From Syntrophobacterales bacterium (GTDB taxonomy: Bacteria > Desulfobacterota > Syntrophorhabdia > Syntrophorhabdales > Syntrophorhabdaceae): a stretch of DNA of 64,000 bases. The notes beneath the pieces were generated by a model that searched no databases, was not told the DNA's origin, and saw only the letters and a program-made list of their open reading frames with translations. The stretch is from contig JAISPL010000041.1 of assembly GCA_031274925.1 (NCBI GenBank), positions 1 through 64,000 on the forward strand, in the 5' to 3' direction. Positions 36,689-45,554 of the stretch are shown here, one piece after another. Both the position numbers and the translations under genes were made by a program. The number at the start of each line of letters is the position of its first letter. Position 1 is the stretch's first letter.

Positions 36689-38556
36689 TGGCTTCTTCCC
36701 CTCTTTTTGTTTTTGGGTCGCAGTCGCAGGGCTCTGCGTTGCAGTGAATATCCGAGCAGGTATTTCCCAGACAAAGTGCTGTCGGTAAACTCCTCCTGGT
36801 CGAATAGGCTCATAATTTCATCAATTTGCTGCTGATACCACTCCGCACCGTTCATCCGCTGCATGTACGGATTCAGCTGATCGAAAATAAGCTTCCATGT
36901 CCGCACCGGCTTTGCCGCAAAGGCGGGCATATACCGCACAGCGTTCGTTGGGCGCTTGTCTGTATCGTCGTCTCCATTCGTCTGACACTTGTCCGTGTCG
37001 TTCTTGTCAATGTCGTCGTCTCCTTTTGTTTGCAGATGCTGCAGGTGCCGCGCGTGGCTTTCTAGCCTGTCGGCAACCGCGAGAAGCCTGCCAAAGAGAT
37101 AATCCCGGTCAGCGCGTTCCTTCTCGAGTTCCAATGAAAATTCCTCCTTTTTTTGGCTGTAATATTTTCGCACGACAGCGCATGTAACGCTTACCGCGTC
37201 TTCCCACTCACTCTTGTCCCAACCGCTGCCGCCCTTATCGTAGGAAAACGGATTGCTCACCCGTGCAACAGTGGCTGATACCCAGCCACGATCAATTGGT
37301 TCGCCACATACGATACAGTGCAACAGTTTTTCACGGGCCTGTTTCTGAATTTTCTTATAACTCGTACCCTTTGGCTCACCGTATACCGCCGCTATGATTC
37401 GGTCTACGCTCGGCGCAGAGATATAGTCTCGGTTTTCCCAGCGAAACCACCAACAGCAGGACTCGTGCCAAGTGATCACACGCTCAATGTATTCGTTTTC
37501 GGGTAGTTCCTGATAGAAGGTGATCCCCATGCGCCCTGTCGTCGCGGCATCCACCGCCATAACCGCAACAAGTCGCACCATGTTTTTGTTATCAATGTTT
37601 TTGGCGCTGCCTTTGCCGCGCAGTGCGGCGCCCAATTTCTTAGCGTAGTCAGTCGCAAGTTTACTGTGTATTTCTATACACTTGTCCGATTCGGTTTCAT
37701 TACTATTCGCATATATACCATATAAATCTTTGGAATTTTTAAATGGATCCGGCTGTGTGCTTCCATCACCAATCGCCCAGGCGACAACAGCTTGCGTGTC
37801 ACATTTGCTCCTCTGCGTGGAAATCAGGTACTTCAACATGGCGTGCGCCTTATGGCTTGCATCCGCGCTGATAGCGTTGGCTTGTTCCGGTTTGTTGAAA
37901 CGCCCTTTGTACGTATAATTTATTTCATCATTGCAGCTGATGAGCTTTGCTCCGTTCACAGACGGATTGATGCCTTTTGGGTGTTTGTATATCGGACGGG
38001 CAACCTCGCCTGTCGCATAACATAGTGTATTGTCTTCCGATTGTGTGTCGGCTAAATAATTCCGCCATGCCCTTGCGACACTTCTATCTTTCCATAGGTC
38101 GGGTGTAAAATCATCCGAAATTTCCACTCTGAAGCGGACGAACAGTTTATCTTCCGTTTGGATTCCTGTGTTTTGCAAATCGTTCAGCAAAGTCCCGCCC
38201 AAGATGTATTCATATACCGCCGTGACTTTTGGATGACAATCGCTCCACTTCTCCAGTTGCGTAAGATACTTTTCACGCTTTTTTGCGTTTAATGCAAGGT
38301 AGCCAAGCTGGTCGTGAAGCGGGTGCGGCTCAATGCCAGATGTTCGCACGGATGAATCTTCTGTACGCGGAATCATGATCGTCTGGGAAGACTTTTCCGC
38401 CCGACGAAAATGACCATTTCCATCAAGAGTAACGCAAATGTCCGTCTTTGCCGCCATGTGGTTCGGCGGTAACAGAACATTTCCCTTTCCATCCGCCGCA
38501 CCGACGATATCCAAGACCCCTTCATACGTTTCGACTAAATTACTGAACCAACTCAA
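36685..38556 (-). CDS. cas8c: Type I-C Cascade large subunit Cas8c (Csd1)
   Basis: The product of about 623 residues matches Cas8c/Csd1 in length and placement, with features such as HDQLGYLALNAKKREKYL, KLISCNDEINYTYKGR and a Cys pair HCIVCGEP. Cas8c recognises the PAM and, by internal initiation, may also yield the small subunit. I chose the TTG at 38556 (M-SWFSNLVETYEG) because GAAGGGGAG lies before it and it overlaps cas5c by only 17 bp; an ORF to 38652 is possible. A D/N/K/T-rich tandem insert lies near residues 515-550. Confidence 0.88.
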   Translation of the reverse strand: MSWFSNLVETYEGVLDIVGAADGKGNVLLPPNHMAAKTDICVTLDGNGHFRRAEKSSQTIMIPRTEDSSVRTSGIEPHPLHDQLGYLALNAKKREKYLTQLEKWSDCHPKVTAVYEYILGGTLLNDLQNTGIQTEDKLFVRFRVEISDDFTPDLWKDRSVARAWRNYLADTQSEDNTLCYATGEVARPIYKHPKGINPSVNGAKLISCNDEINYTYKGRFNKPEQANAISADASHKAHAMLKYLISTQRSKCDTQAVVAWAIGDGSTQPDPFKNSKDLYGIYANSNETESDKCIEIHSKLATDYAKKLGAALRGKGSAKNIDNKNMVRLVAVMAVDAATTGRMGITFYQELPENEYIERVITWHESCCWWFRWENRDYISAPSVDRIIAAVYGEPKGTSYKKIQKQAREKLLHCIVCGEPIDRGWVSATVARVSNPFSYDKGGSGWDKSEWEDAVSVTCAVVRKYYSQKKEEFSLELEKERADRDYLFGRLLAVADRLESHARHLQHLQTKGDDDIDKNDTDKCQTNGDDDTDKRPTNAVRYMPAFAAKPVRTWKLIFDQLNPYMQRMNGAEWYQQQIDEIMSLFDQEEFTDSTLSGKYLLGYSLQRRALRLRPKNKKRGRSQ

Positions 38557-39253
38557 GGCTGAAATTCTCCCCTTCCTTAAACTGTTTGAAACTGTATCCA
38601 TGACCGTACTCGCGGACGACACGGCGCCTCTCGACACTTTCGGGCATTTCAAATTCGATCACACCATCTGTCATGGACTGCCGCCAAAGCCGCACGCCAA
38701 GTTCATTCCTGCCGGTTTCGTCCGGATAGTCAAAACCGTGAAACATCATCCCAAAGTCGATCAAGCCATAGCGGTCATAAAAGCCCTCACCCTCGCCGAA
38801 CGCACACGGTTCGACGTATGCCTGACACTCTCGCGTGCCGAGAAACACATCGCGGCGTCCGCCCTGCTCAACACAGCGCCGCGCAATGTTGTGGTGCTTG
38901 TGCTCATCCCGGTCATTCACCAAATCGAGACGATGTACATTCCACTCGAAATGCGCCGAAACCTGATACTCAACGTCTCGAAGGTAGGTGTAGTACGCGA
39001 GATCATTGCCTCCGTTCATTTTGATTGGACGGATCCCCTTACTCTCGGTTTGAATGCGCTTTATAACGCGCACTGCGTCGATGTACCAGATAAACGTCGG
39101 CTTCCAGTACACACTTTCGGTAATCCCTTTCAGCGCCTGGTATGTCGGTGCCTGATAACTGAACTTCTCGCCGCCAGGGCGGGTTATGGGGTCTGAGAAC
39201 AGCGCATACCTGCCATAGACCTTGAATTGCACCGTGTTTCGCCTTGCTTCCAT
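38540..39253 (-). CDS. cas5c: Type I-C crRNA-processing protein Cas5c (Csd5)
   Basis: The 237-residue protein is Cas5c/Cas5d, the subunit that in type I-C replaces Cas6 as pre-crRNA endonuclease and then caps the crRNA 5' end. It has FKVYGRYALFSDPITRPGGEKFSYQAPTYQAL split over the usual N-terminal motif, a central RDVEYQVSAHFEW, and FLGTRECQAYVEPCAFGEGEGFYD. The gene lies between cas3 and cas8c, the standard order. The presence of a processing enzyme implies an array elsewhere in the genome or relic status. Confidence 0.93.
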   Translation of the reverse strand: MEARRNTVQFKVYGRYALFSDPITRPGGEKFSYQAPTYQALKGITESVYWKPTFIWYIDAVRVIKRIQTESKGIRPIKMNGGNDLAYYTYLRDVEYQVSAHFEWNVHRLDLVNDRDEHKHHNIARRCVEQGGRRDVFLGTRECQAYVEPCAFGEGEGFYDRYGLIDFGMMFHGFDYPDETGRNELGVRLWRQSMTDGVIEFEMPESVERRRVVREYGHGYSFKQFKEGENFSLELVQ

Positions 39254-39280
39254 GCCATCACCCCTCAGACAAGTAAAAAA

Positions 39281-41557
39281 TTATGAACCCTCCAAGTCAA
39301 CACCGCATTCTTTGTCGTAAAACCAGCATGCAAGCTCTGCGATACCCCCGCGGTCAAGAAGCGCACCGCGGCGTAACAGCTCGTCCAGTTGATACTGATA
39401 CAATGAGACACTGTATTGTCCCAGCTTACGCAACAACTCGCGCTTTACCGCAATGTTATCCGCGGCTAGGAATTTCGCCATAAGTTTATCACTCTCTCCG
39501 TACGGAACGATAACCTCTGTACGCCCCCTTTCAATGACGTAAAATGCGTCAGAGGCCGAGTGGATTGCCGAATGCAGGGAAGGCGGGGTAACATCCCTCT
39601 TATCCTTGCGGTCTCTGTATGCGCCACAACCATGTCTATTATCAGACAACAAGTCATATACCGTCCTCCCCTCGTCGCCATTGATTGGGTAATCCATCAT
39701 CGTGCGCCGCTCGTGAAAATAGTATCGATAATACAGGTCAATGTCAAGATTCCCGTCGTCAAACAACCACTTCGTAATTTCCGCACCTTTTTTGATGTCG
39801 GGTAGTCTGCTTAGGTTTTCGTCTTTGATGTTGACGACATAAACATGCTTTACTTCGCCAAACTCACCGTGCCGGTTACATCTGCCTGCCGCCTGAAATA
39901 CGCTATCAAGTCCCGCGACATCGCGGACAACGCATTCGAGTGAAATATTGACGCCTGCCTCAATCAGTTGCGTGGAGACGCATATGACAGGTTCCTTTTT
40001 TTTCAGGCGGCAGCGCAGTTTTTTAATCACCTTATCGCGGTGCGCAGAACACATATTTGTACTGAGGTGTAGCGCCGGGGCACCAACCTTTCTTAGCTCA
40101 TCATATAGCGATCTCGCCGCAGCTTTTGTATTGACGATCACGAGGGTTGAATTTGTATGCTTTGCCAAAATGAATGCGGCTAAGTCCGTATATGAATACC
40201 CGCCAGGTATCATCGCATTTTCGATATGATAACGCTCCGGTACAGGACCGCAGTCGGCGATGGATGGATTTTCCGAAAAAATGAGCGGTCGGCAGACCTT
40301 GTCAAGGAGCGGCTGCGTTGCGGAACAAAGCAAAATCGTGCTTCCGCAGGCGCGGTGCAGAAAACTTACCGCACCGTTAAAGAGATGTACGCATTTTATC
40401 GGCAGACTCTGTGCCTCATCAAAGATCAGCACGCTGCGAGACATATTGTGAAGCTTACGCAGATCGCTGCCTTTTGCGGAAAAGATGCTTTCCAGAAATT
40501 GCACTTGTGTTGTCAGGATAACCGGCGCATCCCAGCGGTTCGTATGCAATTTGTAATTCTCTTGGGTATCCGGCAGGAAATTCGAGTGGTGTTCAAGTAC
40601 AGTTTTGTCATCAGCCCCGAGTGCAAGGCGAATTTCGCGTGCCGTCTGGCTCAATATAGAGAGATAGGGTATGATGTAGATAATCCTGTCCAGCCCATAC
40701 AGCCGCGCGTGTTCAAGCGCGAATCGAAGACTGGACAGTGTTTTCCCGCCCCCTGTCGGTACTTCCAGCTTATAGATGCCAGGCTCCCGCAATCCGGCCA
40801 CCGCGCAGTCATCCGATACGCGCCTCCGCAATGCCCCCATCTCTGATCGCGAGTCAAATTTGGAGAGCCTGCGCGCAAGCTGTGAGAGCATCTTGTCCCA
40901 GTCGGGGTTTTCGGGTGAATACTGTTGGCCGCTATCGGAAAGATAGGCATCCAGGCGGTCGGCGTCAACCAGACATGAATAAATGAATTTCGTCAACATG
41001 GAGATCCAGAACGGTTTATCATATTCAGACGCTGCCATGAGTATGGTAGCAAGCTCATTTTCTAACGCCTTGATATCAATGAAGGGGCAATCCGCAGACG
41101 TTGGAAAGTCCGTGATGTCCGACAATTTATCAAGCAACGGCGTATCTCCATGGGGAGCTATACTATCATAGAGCCCCCCATGGTGCGCCGCGATGGCGTT
41201 ACTAAGGATTTCGGCAACAGGCGGGTATGAAAATGTTTCATTATAAGCTCGTTTTGCGCCAAAAACGCTGTGTTTTATGGACCCGCGCTTAGCGTTATCA
41301 TTGGATAAATACTTCTGAAAATCAGGTGATATTTTACCGAAATCATGAAAAAAACCGGCTATACGCGAGAGCTCTGCCGCGCCGCATTTGCCTCCAAATA
41401 GGGACGCAAGCGCAGACACCTTCGCAGAGTGCTCGCTCAGAGATTGTCCTGGACGCGCCAACATCCCATCCCAAAATGTGGAATGTTCTGCCGTGGTTTC
41501 CATCATCCCACGTACAATGTGTAACCCGTACAGATATATAGCGTTATAGTCTTTCAT
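39281..41557 (-). CDS. cas3: CRISPR helicase-nuclease Cas3 (HD plus DExD/H)
   Basis: The product has about 758 residues. The HD nuclease domain comes first (SLSEHSAKV, GFFHDFGKISPDF with HD near residue 71, AIAAHHGGLYD). The SF2 helicase follows: EVPTGGGKTLSS (motif I), LIFDEAQSLP (motif II, DEAQ), CSATQPLLDK (III), and QAAGRCNRHGE (VI). All catalytic motifs appear intact. Cas3 unwinds and degrades target DNA after Cascade binding. I chose the ATG at 41557 behind AAGGGAG; a GTG at 41572 overlaps that ribosome binding site. It is the first gene of the cassette. Confidence 0.93.
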   Translation of the reverse strand: MKDYNAIYLYGLHIVRGMMETTAEHSTFWDGMLARPGQSLSEHSAKVSALASLFGGKCGAAELSRIAGFFHDFGKISPDFQKYLSNDNAKRGSIKHSVFGAKRAYNETFSYPPVAEILSNAIAAHHGGLYDSIAPHGDTPLLDKLSDITDFPTSADCPFIDIKALENELATILMAASEYDKPFWISMLTKFIYSCLVDADRLDAYLSDSGQQYSPENPDWDKMLSQLARRLSKFDSRSEMGALRRRVSDDCAVAGLREPGIYKLEVPTGGGKTLSSLRFALEHARLYGLDRIIYIIPYLSILSQTAREIRLALGADDKTVLEHHSNFLPDTQENYKLHTNRWDAPVILTTQVQFLESIFSAKGSDLRKLHNMSRSVLIFDEAQSLPIKCVHLFNGAVSFLHRACGSTILLCSATQPLLDKVCRPLIFSENPSIADCGPVPERYHIENAMIPGGYSYTDLAAFILAKHTNSTLVIVNTKAAARSLYDELRKVGAPALHLSTNMCSAHRDKVIKKLRCRLKKKEPVICVSTQLIEAGVNISLECVVRDVAGLDSVFQAAGRCNRHGEFGEVKHVYVVNIKDENLSRLPDIKKGAEITKWLFDDGNLDIDLYYRYYFHERRTMMDYPINGDEGRTVYDLLSDNRHGCGAYRDRKDKRDVTPPSLHSAIHSASDAFYVIERGRTEVIVPYGESDKLMAKFLAADNIAVKRELLRKLGQYSVSLYQYQLDELLRRGALLDRGGIAELACWFYDKECGVDLEGS

Positions 41558-42414
41558 ACAAACTCCCTTCACAAGAACTTCATCTACATCAATGGCTATA
41601 ACAAAGTCCTCATGGATACTGCCTCTTCTCTTGCGGCAGCTTTAAGGAAGTATAAATTTAACTGATTATATTATCTGAGGTTGAAATATGCAATTGCATT
41701 CTCAATCTTCCACAGTTCTTCGAGTTCCGTCCACTTGCAGTGTTTCGAGAGATTTTTGAAACTGTGATGGATACGGCTATGTCGCATTCCACCCGCCATT
41801 TGGTAAGTGTAAATGTTCCGTTGTAGATCGGATGGGCGGTTCACCTACAAGCCCGAAACGGACAGAAAGGGACGCGCCGCATCCTCCCGCCCAACGTTTT
41901 AGTGTTCCCAAAAAAACTGAGCGCACTGCAATCTGGCCAATCTATGAATTCTCAAAAAAAAACTTTCCGTCGAAATGCCCATGCCCATAGATCATTGGTT
42001 TATCATTGCCCGCCGTGGCTGTCCTGCAAAAAGGCAGTCGCTTTTTTATTCACGGAAAAAGTTTGTGCAATTTGGCCGGTTGACTTTGGGCCCTCAAGAT
42101 GACCGAGTTAATAAATACCATGCAGTTTGCTGCAGGAGACTTTCAAGCTAGAGTAAGGGATCGTGCCAGCAAGACACAGAACGAAAGCTTTTTATGACGT
42201 GCTCTACATCATGCCTCTTACGCCATGTGGTTCCGAGGCAAAGGCGGTATATTGGCCCCGCAAAACCGGCACTTCGTTCTATTCATGTTTTTCGCTTGCT
42301 TTGATCATCTGTTCTCTTTTGCATAGAGTGCATATCCTCCGAAGCTTTATGAAGGAAACAAAAAATTGGTTCGTCGCTCCTGCTTTTTTCCGCCGATGCA
42401 CCGCTATCCGCCTG
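41558..42414. other. Intergenic stretch upstream of cas3, no array or adaptation genes
   Basis: No regularly spaced repeats and no gene are visible. It should contain the cas promoter. ORFs of 66 and 117 codons on the plus strand have no recognisable motifs. Confidence 0.5.
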
Positions 42415-44370
42415 TCAGATGTGTCCCGTCTCTATATACGCGATCGCAGCCTTCATATCCTTCCTCATACCCATCAGGGTGAGAATATCACCTTCATTGA
42501 CTTTGAAAGAAGGTGATGGAATTTCATATACCGTCTCTTTCCGTCTTATAGAGACCACCGTGATGCCGGTTTTGGCCCTGAGATCAATCTCTGCAAAGGT
42601 ACGGCCGGATATGTATGACCCCTCCTTCACAAGGTATGTCTCCATGCGGGGTGTCAGGCTAAAATGGACCGTTCTCAGCGCACGATAGCCGTCAGCCCTG
42701 ATAGTATCGATGTTTTCCTTTATTGCCTCCATGGGTACATGGTAATAGTTAAGCACCTTGGAAAATATCTCGACCGAGGTTTCGAACTCTTCGGGGATTA
42801 CCTCGCTGGCTCCTATCTTTACCAGTCCGTCTACTTCAGACACGTACCGTGTCCTTGCAATAATATAGAGGTAAGGATTGTTCATACGTGCGACCTTTAC
42901 AATCCTCCTGGTAGCCGACGGGTCCGAGATAGCCACCACAAGGACCTTGGCCGACTGTATGCCTAATTTGTGAAGCACGGTAATACTGGTCCCATCGCCG
43001 TAATAGACAGGCTCGCCCCGCCTCCTGGCCTTACGGACCGTCTCACTGTTGAGTTCCAGTACAATATAGGGTATGCTGGATTGGCTGAGTACCTTAGCGA
43101 GATTTCCCCCGTTAACACCAAAACCGACAATCACCACGTGTCCGTCCAACTGCTCTGGGTAGTATTCCTGAGGTACGTTCCTGTCCGCCCCCAACACGCG
43201 AAGCCCGGGAAGCCGTGCGATGGAGGGTGATATCTTGGGAGACCAAGAGATAATGAATGGTGTAGCCATCATGGTGAGAACCGCTGCGGACAGGAAGACT
43301 TGATACTCGTTTTCCGCCATGAGACCCGCCCGTTTCCCCGCCACAGCGACTACAAAGGAGAATTCACCGATATGGGCCAGGCAAAGGCCCGAGCGGACCG
43401 AATTTTCCACGGTCTGTCCGGTGATGTATTCTGGTATGGCAGCGGTGAGCAATTTTAGTACAACCATTATCAACACCACGATTGCCACAATACTGAGTCT
43501 CCCTATGAGGATGTCGAAATTCAGGAGCATTCCGATGCCGATGAAAAAGAGGGCGCTGAAAGCCTCCTTGAGTGGAAGGATGTCCGAGACGGTCTGAGAT
43601 GCGTACTCCGATTCCGAAATGACGACCCCAGCAAGAAAAGCTCCCAATGCCAGGGAAAGACCCAACATGGAAGTGAGTACAGCGGTCCCCAAACATAATA
43701 CTATTATGGTGATGATGAAAAGCTCTCTGCTCCTGGTCCTGACTATTTCCCTCAAAAGCCACGGAATGATCCATCTCGCAGACAAGAGGACGCCTCCCAC
43801 CACCAAGCCGGCTTTGACAACGGTAAACGCTATCATGCCCGGTCCGGCTTCTTTCCCGGCGAGGATTGGCACGAGAAGCAAGTAAAGCACTGCACAGAGA
43901 TCCTGAAATATGAGGACCCCTATGGTGGCCCTTCCGTATGGCGTATGCATCTCGCCCCTGTCCATGATCATCTTGAGTACGATAGCCGTGCTGCTTAGAG
44001 AAAGGACGGTTCCAAAAAAAATCGCCTTGGGAACTGATTCGATAAATAAGAAGTATGAAAGGAACGCCGTGGTTGTAACGGAAAGAAGGACCTGAAGCGC
44101 CCCGCCGCCAAAGACTGGAACCTTCATTTCGATAAGGCTTTCCAGGGAGAACTCTAAGCCTATGGTGAACATGAGCATGATGATTCCAATTTCAGCCAGG
44201 ATCTCAATTGCGTTGGCATCGGTGATGATATTGAGGCCTGACGGCCCTATTATGACACCGCCAACAAGAAAACCAGCGATGGATGGTATACGTGCTTTAC
44301 CCAAGAAATAGATGGTTATACCGGAGATACCAAATACGGCAATCAGCAAATAGAGATATTCGGTTATCAT
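42415..44370 (-). CDS. CPA2-family cation:proton antiporter with TrkA domains (KefB-like)
   Basis: The 651-residue protein has an N-terminal Na+/H+ exchanger domain of about 12 membrane segments (residues 1-385; GFLVGGVIIGPSGL, MLMFTIGLEFSLESL, FQDLCAVLYLLLVP, LGAFLAGVVISESEY). A cytoplasmic TrkA-N Rossmann domain follows (HVVIVGFGVNGGNLA, about 410-530). A TrkA-C domain ends the protein (about 565-650). The layout fits KefB/YbaL-type K+/H+ or Na+/H+ antiporters gated by nucleotides. The intact glycine-rich loop suggests NAD(H) or similar binding. It stands alone. Confidence 0.9.
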   Translation of the reverse strand: MITEYLYLLIAVFGISGITIYFLGKARIPSIAGFLVGGVIIGPSGLNIITDANAIEILAEIGIIMLMFTIGLEFSLESLIEMKVPVFGGGALQVLLSVTTTAFLSYFLFIESVPKAIFFGTVLSLSSTAIVLKMIMDRGEMHTPYGRATIGVLIFQDLCAVLYLLLVPILAGKEAGPGMIAFTVVKAGLVVGGVLLSARWIIPWLLREIVRTRSRELFIITIIVLCLGTAVLTSMLGLSLALGAFLAGVVISESEYASQTVSDILPLKEAFSALFFIGIGMLLNFDILIGRLSIVAIVVLIMVVLKLLTAAIPEYITGQTVENSVRSGLCLAHIGEFSFVVAVAGKRAGLMAENEYQVFLSAAVLTMMATPFIISWSPKISPSIARLPGLRVLGADRNVPQEYYPEQLDGHVVIVGFGVNGGNLAKVLSQSSIPYIVLELNSETVRKARRRGEPVYYGDGTSITVLHKLGIQSAKVLVVAISDPSATRRIVKVARMNNPYLYIIARTRYVSEVDGLVKIGASEVIPEEFETSVEIFSKVLNYYHVPMEAIKENIDTIRADGYRALRTVHFSLTPRMETYLVKEGSYISGRTFAEIDLRAKTGITVVSIRRKETVYEIPSPSFKVNEGDILTLMGMRKDMKAAIAYIETGHI

Positions 44371-44416
44371 ATTTTTGTTCTCCCAAACACCTAAGCCCGC
44401 TAAACCTGACGGGTCT

Positions 44417-44841
44417 TCAACGTGTCGCTATAAACACCAATATGCCCCACGCGAAGTGAGTTTTTACCGGATTGATCAGATCAACCGTGTATCCAGTGGA
44501 AACAGGTTTATTCAGATATATATAGCCTAAGGCCGCCTGGTTGACTCCGGTTATTAGTGCCAAGCGCCGTCAATACCGAGATGAGGACATATACTGCGGC
44601 ATATAAGGCGATAATCGGGCCAAACGAACAGGTAGAGCCTGATGGCGAAGAGGCGACCGCTCGGAGAGCCAATTCCGAAGGCATAAAGATATCAGTCTGG
44701 TGCACCACTACCAGGCCCCCATCCCTGGAAGGCCTGGGGTCGTGGCGAAATAAACTCTCCAGTCCACGAGAGAGCGAAAAAAAGAAAAACATCGTCGCCG
44801 ACGCGCAAAAAAAGGGTGATCTTTTTCAGGAACATGGTCAT
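44417..44841 (-). pseudogene. Possible remnant of a membrane-protein gene
   Basis: Minus-strand frames look coding in pieces. MTMFLKKITLFLRVGDDVFLF starts at 44841. VVVHQTDIFMPSELAL and FGPIIALYAAVYVLISVLTA lie in a second frame. LITGVNQAALGYIYLNKP and NPVKTHFAWGILVFIATR follow in a third, ending at 44417. Together they could be the end of a polytopic membrane protein broken by two shifts. I do not recognise the family. The adjoining 44842-45251 stretch holds a 75-codon ORF at 45052-45279 of unknown nature. Confidence 0.3.
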
Positions 44842-45251
44842 GACAGAATATAGTACACTATTCAGTCATGTTCCTCAAGCGAGCGAAGCCCCGGGGCAAT
44901 GCCAATTCTATTCGTCACTATAAAAACAGGGTACATCTCTTTTGACCTCCCGTATAGCCATCCTCATGTTCCGCCGGTTTAGCACACCGTTATTGGTCAG
45001 AGGGATACTGGATCACCGCATAGCCAAATAACCTTCGTCATTTAACAATGTTTGTCGAAGGGAATCATTGATTTTTACAAAAAGCGTCTGAATGAACTTT
45101 CACAATCGGGCGTTGATTTTTACATTTTTATCGTTGTTGATAATAAAAATGAATCCTATATGAAAAATTTACAGCTCATTCGTGCACACCATTTGAAACG
45201 CACGGTATATTATTATATGATAAATGATACAAGATTATGGAGGTGTTGGAA

Positions 45252-45513
45252 ATGGCCGAAACAATCAATGTTACCATAAGGCTCGATAAAGAGGTTAAAG
45301 AATAGGCAGAAAAAATGTTCCACGATTTTGACATGAATTGTCCACAGCGTTCAATATGGTTGCACGGCCAAGCCTTGCATCAGAGGAAAATACCGTTTGA
45401 GATATACTACCCGTTTTGCAACGAAAAAACCAGCTGAATTAAGACGCAGGATCGCTGATACTGAAACGGGCAAAAATCTCACGGATTACAATTTCATTGA
45501 TGGTGAAAAGTAA
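45252..45513 (+). pseudogene. Decayed RelB/DinJ-family antitoxin
   Basis: The start MAETINVTIRLDKEVKE is a textbook RelB/DinJ N-terminus (ribbon-helix-helix). An in-frame TAG then replaces the expected Gln or similar codon before AEKMFHDFDMN. Frame changes give STAFNMVAR and next GQALHQRKIPFEI. The end AELRRRIADTETGKNLTDYN-FIDGEK lies in another frame and stops at 45511-45513. All pieces match the family in order, so this is a single gene ruined by several mutations. No RelE/YafQ toxin gene is seen beside it. Confidence 0.8.
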
Positions 45514-45554
45514 ATAAGATACGGCAAAATTGATTATACGAACAGGATGATTTT

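Noticed and set aside
38557-38652. Longer N-terminus of Cas8c from the start at 38652
   Set aside because: It would overlap cas5c by 113 bp, has no ribosome binding site, and family similarity begins at SWFSNLVETYEG.
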